Source of the DNA: Owenia fusiformis
Lineage: Eukaryota > Annelida > Polychaeta > Sabellida > Oweniidae
Length of the DNA: 64,000 nt
Assembly: GCA_903813345.2 (NCBI GenBank)
Contig: CAIIXF020000008.1
Location: 28,398,005-28,462,004 of the forward strand
Reading direction: 5' to 3'
Shown: positions 1 through 11,278 of the stretch, one piece after another
Layout of the letters: each line of letters begins with the position of its first letter
How positions within the stretch are numbered: the first letter of the stretch is position 1
Position numbers and translations under genes: made by a program
Notes under the pieces: model-generated
What the model was told of the DNA's origin: nothing
Databases searched by the model: none
What the model saw: only the letters and a program-made list of their open reading frames with translations

Positions 1-39
1 TTAGAGCAGTATTGATTAATTTAAAATTTATAAGGAAAA

Positions 40-401
40 AACCAGCCCCGCTTGTAAGGTTAGACTTTCACCTGGCCGTCATCGCCTCCCTAGATATCCA
101 GCATGAAAAAGTGTATTTTAGCATCATACAGAGATGTTTGCTAATTGCTAATATAATTTATAATGAAAACAATGCAGCTCTGCTTTCAAGGTTAGACTTT
201 CACATGGCCTTATCGCCTCCCTAGTTGTAGATATCCATCATTGACCAGCCGATCGTGAGGGTCCGGAAACTTCCTGGAACGCGGGAAAAGGACTGCTGCG
301 TTTGTATTTGTAGTGATAGAGATGCAGGCAGGAGGACTAAATTCCGTAATCCATGCGCCAAGTGTCTTCACTTGGACTGTTGCAAACACTACGTGTGCTG
401 A
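40..401 (+). pseudogene. piggyBac-type transposase C-terminal remnant
   Basis: The open segment 231-401 reads DQPIVRVRKLPGTREKDCCV and continues CICSDRDAGRRTKFRNPCAK and CLHLDCCKHYVC before TGA at 399-401. The CxxC, CxxC and HxxCxxHY spacing is that of the cysteine-rich zinc-binding tail that ends piggyBac/PGBD transposases, where it helps bind transposon ends. Just upstream a segment coding RLDFHLAVIASL (about 55-105) is repeated in degraded form as RLDFHMAL (about 188-240) and is separated from the tail by stops, so the copy is broken and partly duplicated. The catalytic DDD core is not visible; it may lie off the left edge or be lost. Family call from motif recall only. Confidence 0.6.
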
Positions 402-1180
402 AAATACTAACAGACTAGCATATTGACATGATTCATTCATTATAATATAACGTAATATAACGTAATGGATAAGATGTGGCTTATACATTGTACATACTAT
501 TTTGTTGGTCACTTATTTCGCATGTTACTAGCTTCACGTTTACGATTTATACAAACAAGTACAAGTAGGCTTTCATAACTAAACCATGGTTTATTATACA
601 CATCACACATGTTCAGCCAATTAAAGTTAGCCTGAATTTGTATGAATTTGAATTATCCTGATATATTGTATATTTATTCATTGTTTAATTTGTACAAAGC
701 ATGTATATTGTTCGTTATATGTTGAATTTCTTTAAATTGAAACAAGGAATAATAAAAGAGGAGAGATATTTTTATTATATTTTAATTTGAATTATGGTCT
801 TAAAATATTTAATAAGCTACGCCAAATCGGTTGCGCAAGGACGGGCGCAAGAAACAATAATTGCCATTATTAAAAGTAATTACGTTTAGTTTTCAAAGTT
901 TTTTCTTTCAACTGTGCGATATTCCCAATGTAAATTTTAGCTATAAAACCCCTCTAAGAACTGAAATATGTATTGATTAAGTGACGTTCAACATGTTACC
1001 ATAGTAACTAAAAGTGAAAATAAAGCATTTTAACACTTGCAATGTCATCAAGATAGATACCAGTGGAAGAAATATCATGGAATGGAAAAAACATAAAAAT
1101 CGATTTTTTCATCAATGTTAGTCGTTTCCGTGGCATTTTGACGTCATAACAATTCCAAAACCCCGCGGCACTCAAAGAGT
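402..1180. other. No gene seen
   Basis: AT-rich sequence with stops in all frames. I see no exon, RNA or clear repeat structure. Confidence 0.5.
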
Positions 1181-1495
1181 TAATATCAGGTAACAGAGAA
1201 ATGGGTAATTTTTATTAATTATTAGATAAGAAAGGACGCACTTTAAGATTTAATTATGTACAAGTGATGCATGCAACATACACTGAATAACCTTTTATTA
1301 GATTTCATGACCCACATCATTGAATAAAACAAAGATGCACTCAATTAATATTAGGTGACAGAGAAATGGGAAATTTTTATTACTTATTAGATAAGACAGA
1401 GTTTAATTCGGTACAAGTGATGCAACATACACTGGATAACCCTTTATTAGATTTCATGACCTGCATAATTGCATAGAAGAAAGATGTGTTCAATT
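1181..1495. repeat. Two tandem copies of a 165-bp repeat
   Basis: The unit starts TAATATcAGGTaACAGAGAA at 1181 and recurs at 1346 (period 165). Both copies contain the GTACAAGTGATGC and AACATACACT blocks and end in a CATGACC(C/T)GCAT segment. A third copy begins near 1931 (GACAGAGAAATGGAGAATAT), is interrupted by the insertion starting at 1976, and resumes at about 3530-3650 (GAGTTTAATTTGGTATGAGT). No coding potential. Confidence 0.75.
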
Positions 1496-1930
1496 AAAAA
1501 TTGATATACATATAACATAATACATATTAATACCTGTAATATATCCTACTGGTGCCTCTATAAGGTATAACATTTAAATTAATAATTAGACAAAATAATT
1601 AGACACAGATAGAAACTGATATTATGTGCCAACTTTATATAATTCTCTTATTTCTAACTGGTAATTTATACACAGCCTTAGAAAGCATTAGAAAGCATCA
1701 TTATAAAGAGGTTCACAAAAAGCTTTGTAATGAAGAAATTTTCTAATTGATGGTCTGGGAACAAGAATTCCATGTATTACATGTAAGGTACCATTTTCAG
1801 ACATCTTGGAAAACATTTTTGACCTGGGTTTGTGTAAGTCTCAAATAATCATGTTCAATTTCTTAGATACAGGATGACCAACACAATATTCAATATTTTT
1901 CTCACACCTATTTAATAATTTGTCAACTAG
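1496..1930. other. No gene seen
   Basis: AT-rich spacer between the second and third copies of the 165-bp repeat. Nothing recognisable. Confidence 0.5.
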
Positions 1931-1975
1931 TAATTAAAAACAGATGACAGAGAAATGGAGAATATTTACTTACAA

Positions 1976-3140
1976 GGGTCGTTCGAAAAGTCTTGCACGA
2001 GAGATTTTATTATTTTTATGTGAAATTTCATACAGATATAGTATTACCCTTCTTACAAGCTTATTTGAAATTTCAGAACCATAAACAACATACTTCCTGA
2101 GATACATTGACTTAAAAATTTGAACCAATGGGCCCATGGTCCATACACTCCCCTCCATAAGTTTGGCAACCTTTTTTCCCCCATTGAACTACGTGTTAAA
2201 GCCTCTTTACCTTTGAATTTTTATTTACTTAACCTGCGATGAAAATACTTATACTATTAATGGAAACGTAATTTGACTTTAATTCCAATACCTCCAAATT
2301 TTCTCAATTTTTTTCCTCAATTACAGTAGGTCGAAAATTGATGATGAATTTGATGAATTTTTGAAAATCGACATTCCCATGTTAACCAATGGGAAATGGT
2401 AGGTTTGCCGCAAGTCATATGACAGAATATCCATCCATCCGAATCCTTGCAAAAAATACGAGTTAGGCAGGTAATTGAATTTGCTAACTTTATTTAACGA
2501 AAAATTGATATGTTTCTTCAGGTTCAACAAAGTTATAGGTCTTTAAAGTCAAAATTGTTTTTCAAAAAACCTCTCCCATTGAAATAATAACACAGGAGGC
2601 GAAAAATAATTTTCAAAAATGACTTTGAAGTGCTGTTACTTTAATATTCATCAAATAAACTAAACACTTAGTGTTCAAAAAAGTTAGACAATTCAATTTT
2701 CTATATAAAAATATTTTTTGCTGAATCTTTTACTGAAAAGATATCCTGATTTCTGATTTGCCCCGAACCCTCCATTTCCCATTGGATTACATGGGAATGA
2801 CGATTTTCAAAAATTCATCAAATTTATCATCAATTTTCGTCCTATTGTAATAGAGGAAAAAAATTGAGAAAATTTGGAGGTATTGGAAATAAAATAAAAT
2901 TACGTTTTCATCAATATTATAAGTTATTTCATCGTCGGTTAAGTAAATAAAAATTCAAACGTAAAGAGGCTTTAACACATAGTTCAATGGGGAAAAAAGG
3001 TTGCCAAACTTATGGAGGGGAGTGTATATGATGACATCATCAAATTGAATTGATTTTGTGAATGCCTTGATAGGCTGAAATGATTCTGCCAATCTTTGTT
3101 CTTTCAGCTGTTAATCAGGTTATGTTACTTAAAGAATATA
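1976..3140 (+). mobile_element. Mariner-like terminal segment, split by a nested element
   Basis: AGGGTCGTTCGAAAAGTC near 1976 resembles a mariner inverted-repeat end. The sequence up to 2143 and again from 3027 aligns with a second locus at 13831-14140: both contain a GATACATTGRCTTAAAAATT block, then GGTCC, then GACATCAT and GATTTTGT/AATTTTGT. At 13831 these blocks are continuous; here they are separated by the 2146-3024 element. It also interrupts the third copy of the 165-bp repeat. No transposase is left and the right terminus is not clear. Confidence 0.6.
2146..3024. mobile_element. Foldback Tc1/mariner-like non-autonomous element, TA-flanked
   Basis: The left end CACTCCCCTCCATAAGTTTG is matched by its inverse at 3000-3024 (CAAACTTATGGAGGGGAGTG). 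TA lies at 2144-2145 and 3025-3026, the target duplication typical of Tc1/mariner insertion. The arms extend about 260 bp inward (2146-2400 against 2770-3024), including an inverted CCCATTGGTTAACATGGGAA-type block. No transposase ORF. Smaller relatives share the terminus at 57363-57557. Confidence 0.8.
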
Positions 3141-4038
3141 TATGGAAATACAATGTATACATATTCTATATAGTTTGTTCTGTAATGTGTGTTGTATTTT
3201 CCACTCATTGGTAAAAATGCCATATCCATGCATGCAAATGGTGTGTATTGAATGGTTAACTGGCTTGAACTGATTCTCAATGATTTTGTGACTGGCAAAG
3301 GGCATCAGTTTTGGCATTTGTAACAAATTATGACACACTTTTGCAATCATAACCAGGCTTGACATTTCACATAAAATGCCTCAGTGAATGCTTTTCTTCA
3401 TTCTTTCAAGTTAGAAACGATTCAGATGTCTGCATCAAGAAATCTAACTGAAAATTTAACAACTTGAGATATTTGAAAAAAATTGATGGAGGTTCAACTA
3501 ACATAACAAAGGAAATATATATTTTCACAATTAGATTTAGGAAAGGATGCCAGTATAAGAGTTTAATTTGGTATGAGTGATGCAACTCATGTACTTAATA
3601 ACCCTTATTCATTTAGATGACCCGCATCATTGCATAAAGGAAAAATGTCACAAAATTGTACCAAGACACGGAATAATTCTGTGAGAGATGAAGTAGTCAT
3701 ACTTGAAATTTAGTCATCTGACAGACAATACGATTACATTTGAAAGTTTCACTATGTAACTCTACAGTAATTAAGCTGTATATCTGAACACCTCTCAATG
3801 TGAACACTTTTTCTTGGTCCAAAATTTATTTTTTCTCATTAATTTACATGCTTATAAAACCTTGTAATATGAACACTTTTGGCTGGTCCCAGAGGCATTA
3901 GGAATCAACAGTTTTCAAGTACTGAGTTTTTGAGTAAAACTTGTTTTAGTACACCCACCCATATTTATCAATGTTGTAGGAAGACAAAATTGGAATAACT
4001 CTGTGAGTGATGAGGGAATATTTTTGATATTGAAAAAC
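3027..4038. other. No gene seen; remainder of interrupted repeat copy
   Basis: The continuation of the mariner-like segment runs to about 3140 and the resumed 165-bp repeat copy lies at 3530-3650. The rest is AT-rich sequence without recognisable exons. Confidence 0.45.
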
Positions 4039-4598
4039 CAGACAGACAATGCAATCATTCTTTATTTACTTTTAGAGCGAAGCTAATTTTAGTACTAATC
4101 AGTGGCAATCACCCATTTTCCATGGAAAATACCAAACAGACAATGCCATAATCCTTTATTAACATATAGAGAGAAGCTAATTTTAGTACTTATCAGTGGC
4201 AATTACCCATTTTCCATGTAAAATACCAAACAGACAATGCAATCATTCTTTATTTACTTTTAGAGACAAACTAATTTTAGTACTAATCAGTGGCAATCAC
4301 CCATTTTCCATGTAAAATACCAGACAGACAATGCCATAATCCTTTATTAACATATAGAGAGAAGCTAATTTTAGTACTAATCAGTGGCAATCACCCATTT
4401 TCCATGTAAAAATACCAGACAGACAATGCCATAATCCTTTATTAACATATAGAGAGAAGCTAATTTTAGTACTAATCAGTGGCAATCACCCATTTTCCAT
4501 GTAAAGTACCAGACAGACAGTGCAATCATCCTTTATTTACTTTTAGAGAGAAGCTAATTTTAGTACTAATCAGTGGCAATCACCCATTTTCCATGTTT
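4039..4598. repeat. Six-copy 94-bp tandem repeat (minisatellite)
   Basis: Copies begin at about 4039, 4132, 4226, 4320, 4415 and 4509 with CCARACAGACARTGC (period 93-95). Each contains GCTAATTTTAGTACT, CAGTGGCAATCACCCATTTT and CCATGTAAAATACC. Two subtypes exist: A has GCAATCATTCTTTATTTACT, B has GCCATAATCCTTTATTAACA. The order is A-B-A-B-B-A, suggesting amplification of an A-B dimer. No open frame spans it. Confidence 0.9.
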
Positions 4599-5274
4599 GG
4601 AATTGCATTTAGTGTTGCATCGATCATGATGGTTGTCATTTTTAGCATGTCATCTTAAATGTCAACTCAGAAAGTAATTTCTTTGAATTTTTTTTTAAAA
4701 AAATAATTTTTTATCACATGAAAAATAAATTTGATAAAGGAACAATGAGTTATTCCCATCCTCTTTGGTGACAGTTTTTAAAGACACCCAGTACATATAA
4801 ATATCTATAATATACCCCAAGGAGTGGGTAATGTTTAAACTGATACTTGTACAAAGCAATGACAAAGATAAAAAAAACATAATATGCCCAATTAAGTACC
4901 TCTCTTATATCTCACTGGCATTAATACAAAGTCTTATTAGTAAGTTTCATTACAAAGGGGTTTTCAAAAAGCTTTTGCCTGTTTGCTAGGCCTTGAAGAT
5001 TTATGAATGACTGATGGTAGGGTTACAATAATTACCTGTATTACATGTAAGGTATACTATTGAGTAGGAGTCATCAATATTATACCATTTTCTGAACTTA
5101 CATGTATGAACTAAAATTTAAGCACTGAACTCGATGCTTTGTAAGTAAAATATAGAGTATACTGTACATAGGGGTATTGTCGGACATGGACAATCTTTGA
5201 TAATTTTTGTTTTAAATGATTTTTTTAAAATGAACTTCCAAATTAACACATTGTTTTATCTATAGGGTGAGATA
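4599..5274. other. No gene seen
   Basis: AT-rich; only short ORFs and no recognisable exon or RNA. Confidence 0.45.
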
Positions 5275-5276
5275 TA

Positions 5277-6375
5277 CGAGGGGTGATCCAAAAGTCTTGG
5301 ACGCACTGCTCTAATTTTGTTGGTTTTTGATTAAATTACTTTAAACTTTCCAATAATAAAGACCAGCAACCTAACTACTTTGTGTATTAATTTCATGGAG
5401 AAATGATATATTTTTTACAGTTTTCTAGATAGTTTTTAATACAGGGACCCTGCCACCCGGAACGGTATTCGCACATGGCAACTTTCAGCCTTGAATGTTA
5501 CCGCCATTTCACTTTTTTCGCAAGTCTTGACCACTATATTTCTTTGAATTTTGAATGTTAAACCATGTTAGTTTACTTCCTTTGTTACTAGGAAACCATT
5601 TAATTGTGTTTTAATTATAATGTCACATATGACAAAGGCCGCACATGTCAAATTCTAAGAAAATGCCATCAGACTTGAGCAACCCTCATTCTGGTATCAT
5701 TTTTGCTGCAAGATGGCTGCTGAAATGCAGAACACGAAAGAAATCAAAGTGGAACAAAGAATACTTCAAGATATTTTCACTATTATTGACCTTGAGCAGC
5801 TACCATACGCACGATACAGTCTACCTATGGCTCCATGTGATTTTCTTCCTTTTCTCCAAGTTGAAAAGATGGTTGAAAGAAAATGTTTTTCATTGAATGA
5901 GGTTTAGAGTAGAACTCCAGCAGCATTTGTATCACATAAGCAATGACGGTTTCATAAATGTCTTCCATTCATTGGTAAAGTGGTATGAAAAATGTGTTCA
6001 AATTCGTGGAAAATATGTTGAAAAGTAGGTCTTAATATGTGAAGATGATGATGGCAGATGACACTCAGATTGAAAATCGAAAATTCTCTCATATCATGGC
6101 TGGTGTTAGGTTGTGCACTTACACCTAAAGTATTTGCCATATTATAAGAGTTGTGAAGTGATTTGCTATATTCAAATACCGTTCCGGGTGGCAGGGACCC
6201 AGTATTAAAAGATATGTAGAAAAGTAGCAAAAATATATTATTTTCTGTTGAAACTTATACATAAAGTTGTTAATATGTTGATATTTATTATCTGAAAGTT
6301 TCATGTAATTATATCAAAAAATAGCAAAGTTAGAGCGGGGCACTCAAAGCGTCCAAGACTTTTGGATCACCCCTC
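5277..6375 (+). mobile_element. Internally deleted mariner element with ~200-bp inverted repeats
   Basis: The left end CGAGGGGTGATCCAAAAGTC is matched at the right by GACTTTTGGATCACCCCTCG, and TA precedes the left end. The inverted arms continue inward to the block CCTGCCACCCGGAACGGTAT (about 5448), which pairs with ATACCGTTCCGGGTGGCAGG (about 6176). At about 1.1 kb it is shorter than a complete mariner (about 1.3 kb); most of the transposase is missing and what remains is frameshifted (5713-6028). Confidence 0.85.
5713..6028 (+). pseudogene. Mariner transposase remnant
   Basis: Two pieces in different frames survive. 5713-5907 ends with MAPCDFLPFLQVEKMVERKC, matching the mariner LAPCDFFLFPKLK-type block that holds the last catalytic aspartate. 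5951-6028 reads FINVFHSLVKWYEKCVQIRG then KYVEK and a stop, matching the family's C-terminal W..KC....G.YVEK. The N-terminal DNA-binding part and first catalytic Asp are not recognisable, so the copy is dead. It lies inside its own inverted repeats. Confidence 0.75.
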
Positions 6376-7374
6376 GTTTTGTAAAGGGTCTAACAATTTT
6401 TGAATCATTTCTTCCTTAAACTACTAGACTACAGGCAGGCCAATTTTGACCATCCTTCATTCAAAGGGCTTTATTTATTCCTCACTTCAGAAAAAATGAA
6501 ATACCCTAGGACCAATGATGATTTTTACATCCATCCAGTTTCTAGATGGCTGTTTTATATGTACTATACTGTCTCTTATTGTATCCGCTATAAGTCTAAT
6601 GTAAGAGTTCCCCAGAAAGCTGACCTTGAGGATTAGTTCCTCCTCCCAGATAATTATCAACAGCAATTATTCATTGGAATTGTGCTAAGAAGACTGTCTA
6701 ATCTTTATCAAAAGTAATTTATATTCAGCTCCATGAAGAGCATTGAAGAGACCTATTACAATGCTGATACAAAATAATAAAGGGTGCATTTTCAAACTAA
6801 ACAGATACGAAGGCGACCGGCAGGAGACGAGTGAACAAAGATGACAATTACAGTACATCTGCCGTAGAGCAATTGTGATTAGGGCTTATAAGATTTCATT
6901 TCAACCATGTTATTTTTAATAATAATGTTGTTGTTTTAATGAAATTATGATTCTAGAATAGTTCTAGAATAGAAGATATTGACATTTTATTGATGCATAT
7001 AAATGAAAATGATGGGTGTCAAAAGGTAGCCTATTGTCCTGAAAGGTATTTAAAGTCACATTTACTATCAATGTCAAAATATAGTGCAAGGACAAAAATA
7101 TTGGCATTTTAAAAATATTGTTTTGTTACAAAAGAAAACTTTGAAGAAAATTGATGGCAGAAATCTAGTTGAAACATTGTGAGAGATAAGCATTTTATGC
7201 AGTCATTTTCAAAACAAGAACAGTACTTTTACAGGATTTTTCACATTGGAGATGATGACTTGCCAACTTGACCCTTGCAAAAAAAATTTCATTGAAAATG
7301 TGTTCTTTTAGTGATTTCATTCCTTTTAGATGATATAACAGAAAAAAATTTGCAATGTGTGAAAAGAAATTTAA
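6376..7374. other. No gene seen
   Basis: AT-rich stretch with only short, unremarkable ORFs. Confidence 0.45.
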
Positions 7375-7523
7375 GCCCAAGACTCAATGTATTATAGCTG
7401 CTTCATTCCACTCAGGCGTTGTTTCCTAAATTTTGCATTCCTGCTGCACAGTCATGCAAAGGTTTGGAAACAACACCTTCATGGTATGATTTAGCAAACA
7501 ATGCATTGAGTCTTGGGTTTAAA
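7375..7523. mobile_element. Small foldback (MITE-like)
   Basis: TAAGCCCAAGACTCAATG near 7372-7389 is inverted as CATTGAGTCTTGGGTTTA at about 7505-7522, with CGTTGTTTCC/GGAAACAACACC also inverted inside. Length about 150 bp; no ORF. Confidence 0.65.
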
Positions 7524-7654
7524 TCCTTTATTAATATAATTTTGTGTCATGTGCACATAGTCAATTTGATGGTCTTCTTTTGAATGGTAACAATGTAATT
7601 TGAAAAAAATATGTATACTTTTCTCTATATTGTTTTAGAAAACACATCAGACAC

Positions 7655-8010
7655 TTCTTTTGTTCTTGGTATAATATGTTCGGAATAAAATGAAATCTAT
7701 CCGAACCTCATTGGAACAAAACGACATAAACATAACATGTTTAGGTCTCTCAATATTGTAATTGTACAAAGGAAATTTTGGTTGATTTTAAAAAGGTATC
7801 TTGTTAATGAAATAAAAGGTTTATCTTAATTTTTATCTACTATGGGGGGTTTTGTTTTAATTTTTTGAATACTTTTTGCCAAAGTTTCCTTTATATAACT
7901 TTAACATTGAGAGCTCTAAGAAAATGCTGTATGTGCTATTTTGTTCCAACAAGGTTTGGAAAGATATTCTATTTCATTCTTAAGAATTGGTAAAAAGGAA
8001 CAAAAAACAA
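7655..8010. mobile_element. Foldback element, arms ~95 bp
   Basis: The left arm (about 7690-7785: CCGAACCTCATTGGAACAAAA, then TCTCTCAATATT, then AAAGGAAATTTTGG) is inverted in the right arm (about 7876-7970: CCAAAGTTTCCTTT, AACATTGAGAG, TTTTGTTCCAACAAGGTTTGG). The arms differ by small indels, so it is an old copy. No coding content. Confidence 0.6.
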
Positions 8011-8880
8011 TTGCACTAAAAAAAAAAAAAATGTTAACAAAAACAGTTATATAAAATATATATCAACAATTTTCGCATTAAATTGTTGCCAATCAGTCAA
8101 CAGAACATAAAAGACCATGTTTTTTTACAGAATGTTTTCACCATATCGATACCTATCCTTTACTGATTACCCTATGTAACATAATGCATATCCTATAGAT
8201 CTGTGTTTATTTCAGATGTTACACTTTCTGTTCTAGAAACTCCAATATGAAGAAAAAATATGTGAAAGTAATTATAACCACACAACAAAAGCATTTATTG
8301 AGGGCTATTGAAGAATTTATTATAACTATTGACAAAACCATTAATTGATGAGGGACAGGACTAAAAAAAGTACTATTTATTATTTTCTAGGGATAAATAG
8401 ATACCAATTATTGTCTTAGTGTCTTTTTACTAAAGTTACTGATATGTGTATTGATTCTGGTCTGATTATAGAATGCTACTGTAATCCATAGTTGTCAGGT
8501 TTTGAGTGCTTTAATTGATTCTATGGAAGATTGCTTAAACAAAATAATTGACACACAATCACTTGACCAAGATTTTTTAAGATTAATTAATTCCAGATTA
8601 ACAGTGATTGAAAATTGACACAACTTGATAAGGTCTACGTGCCAATGTTGACGTTTTTATGAGATTGTGTTGAAATCTTGTCTCTGAAAACATTTCTGCT
8701 CGGAGCAAATATAACTATGAACGTGATATCCATAGAAACCAGAATACACAAAAAGACAATAATGATTGAACCATAATATCTCTATTTCTGCAAAAATGTG
8801 TAAACAGCTGTTGTATTAAAGAATAAAAAATAAATTTCTAGTTAGTTTACAAAGTTTCTTATATTCTGGATGACTGGGTC
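8011..8880. other. No gene seen
   Basis: AT-rich; nothing recognised on either strand. Confidence 0.4.
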
Positions 8881-9540
8881 TGGCATCCTCTGATCACAGG
8901 GCTCCAAAATCCAGAATATGTTGTTTCTTTTTACCCCCTGCTATCACGCGGTACTAACTTGACCATTAATTTTTGACCTACCAGATGTTTGAAAATCAAG
9001 GATTGCGAGTCTCATACCGCACCGTTTTTTTTCTTCAAACTTGTTCCATTCAAAGCATAACAAAAATGCCTTTCTGTTGGTATATTATTCTGCTATACAG
9101 AGTCCCTACTTTCAGCGGCATTTGGGTCCCCAGCTGTGAGAAGGGCTCTCACAACTGGGGACCAAAACGCTGCTAAAACGAGGGACTCTTTACAATAAAG
9201 CAATGTACCAACAGAAAGGCAATTTTGTTTTGCTTTGAATGGAACTAGTTTGAAGGAAAATGGTGCAGTATGAGACTCGCAGTCCTTGATTTTCAAACAC
9301 CTGGTAGGTCAAAAATTCAAATTAACGGTCGAAGTTACTGCGTGGCTATAAGCAGTTAGCATTTCCTCGACTAAGAACTCACAATTTGATTTGCTGTCAC
9401 AACACTGCGACGGCAATCAAGTATATGTCATCGGTGCATAATTAGATCACATGACTCAGTTTAATCAAGCCCTTCCAAATTGGTTATAGCAGGGGGAAGA
9501 AGTAGGTACGGATTCTGGACACCTGCTTAGGAGGATGGGG
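8881..9540. mobile_element. Large imperfect palindrome (foldback transposon)
   Basis: The core arms 8975-9145 and 9150-9315 are near-perfect inverses: GACCTACCAGATGTTTGAAA against TTTCAAACACCTGGTAGGTC, and TTTGGGTCCCCAGCTGTGAG against CTCACAACTGGGGACCAAAA at the centre. Outer blocks also pair (CCCCCTGCTAT near 8936 with ATAGCAGGGGG near 9487), but about 130 bp at 9350-9480 has no partner, so the right arm carries an insertion or the left a deletion. The opposing ORFs of 67 codons are by-products of the palindrome, not genes. Confidence 0.8.
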
Positions 9541-11066
9541 TCTTGATGTAATTCAAGAACTTAATATAATATAAATTATATAGTAATTTAGATTAGACGT
9601 GGACCATGCTTATGACGCATCTCATAAATAAGAATTCTACATGTACTTTACAAAATGGCCAGTGGCATTCTACGTTACCATGTGTGCATTTATTAAGAGT
9701 GACTAAGTCATTAAGTAAAAAATGGTTGCCTGAATGTATATCAACATGCAATTGGCACTTCTTTAAATTACGATGTCACAAATAATTTCATTTTTAGCAT
9801 TGGTTAAAGAGCTCTTCTCACTATATTACATGAATATCTTAAAAATAAAAAATACTAGATTTCGTCAGTGTGAGATTTTCATGTTTTTCATGTTCAGTTT
9901 CGCCGCCAGGTGGCCCATTAGGGCCAGATAGCATGGCGGGTACAGTAGGAAGTTCTCTTTAACTTAAATATTCATCAGTTTTTGTGGTTTAATTTTTTTT
10001 ATCACCTTTATGTATCTTATACAAATTAAAATATGTCCAGTAAAAGAAAATATTATCTGTCCAATACAAGAAAAGATATTTCAATTTTTGTGATTATAAA
10101 CATGGGGTCTACGGGGAATCTCCCTGAACTAGAAGTCACATTTTCAAAACAAATTGAGTTGATAAACAATTTTCGAAAACCATATTTCAAGATATAAATA
10201 TTTAGTATATATTTCATGTAATTTTACATGTAGATTTCAAATATGACTTCACTTTGACTGAATTTTGAATATTTAATGACATAAATCAAGATTATTTCTA
10301 CTCACATCTAGTCTATTGATGTAATAATCTGTACATAGGAAACCATAGTCTTGCTTCAAGACCCTTGAACCTCTCCCTTTCCACTGTAGAGTAGTTGTTA
10401 AAGTAGATAAGGGGGGTCTAGGGTTTTGAAACAAGAAAATCTTTGAAAATTTCATTTATTTAGGGATAAAAATGACAACAGAAATGGCAGGCTCATATGA
10501 ATGACAAAACGTAATTCCAACATCGGTCAACTTGTTCGTGAAACTATACATATCTTGTGTGTCTGGTGCGAGAAAAAGTCTTGATTCATTAGGTTTTTAT
10601 GGATGACTTATTCTGAATAAAATCTTCTTCATTTCCCTTTTTTGAATTAAATCTATTTAAAAATCTACTCATGCTCTGAATATTTACAAGATAATTCTTT
10701 GACATTTAGTCTCTACGAATCAAAATGACCATGTTATCTCATCAGAATTGCAATTATGTCTTCATAAGCTACAGTACAATTAACTCTATTTGTTCTTTCC
10801 AGGGGTGCTTATTACTACTAAATATAGCTTCGGGGAACTTCCATGTCATGTATCAGAACTGTGCAAAAAACTCTTGATGGACTTTTGCTGTCAGGGATAA
10901 TCAATTGTAATTTGACTAATGTGATTCGCATAAACTTGAGAAAACAAAACCAATTAAGTTAATGTGAAGATATGTGCTGACTCCTCCATAAATTTATATT
11001 CATATTAGATAAATTGTCAAAAGACATTCAGCTGAGGTCAAGATAAACAAGGCATTAACTTCAAAA
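9541..11066. other. No gene supported
   Basis: AT-rich. A slightly GC-richer patch at 9895-9960 (GCCGCCAGGTGGCCC) is open on the minus strand for some 30 codons with GPNGPPGG, but I find no convincing splice sites and do not call it. Confidence 0.4.
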
Positions 11067-11278
11067 TGTCATCACTTGTCACTTGTTCGAGATGTCGAAC
11101 ACCAACCACCAAACACCATCCACAAACAAAAAACTTGAAGACTATAACAATGTGTCACCCCTTGCCACTTGTTACAGATGTCAAATGTCGAACACCAACC
11201 ATTGAACACCAACCACCAAACACCATCCACAAGAAAGTTGAAGACTATAACAATGTGTCACCACTTGTGGTTGTGACA
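11067..11278. mobile_element. MITE family 'TGTCACCAC', copy 1 (internally duplicated)
   Basis: Starts TGTCATCACTTGTCACTTGT and ends CACCACTTGTGGTTGTGACA. The internal block (AACACCAACCACCAAACACC, ATCCACAA, GAAGACTATAACAATGTGTC) occurs twice in tandem. Other copies are at 22541-22650 and 45148-45271. Confidence 0.65.

Noticed and set aside
4039-4598. CRISPR array
   Set aside because: Uniform 94-bp head-to-tail units with no unique spacers, in an animal genome: a minisatellite.
9895-9960. Collagen-like GPNGPPGG exon on the minus strand
   Set aside because: Only one short G-P run, no good splice sites and no neighbouring exons.
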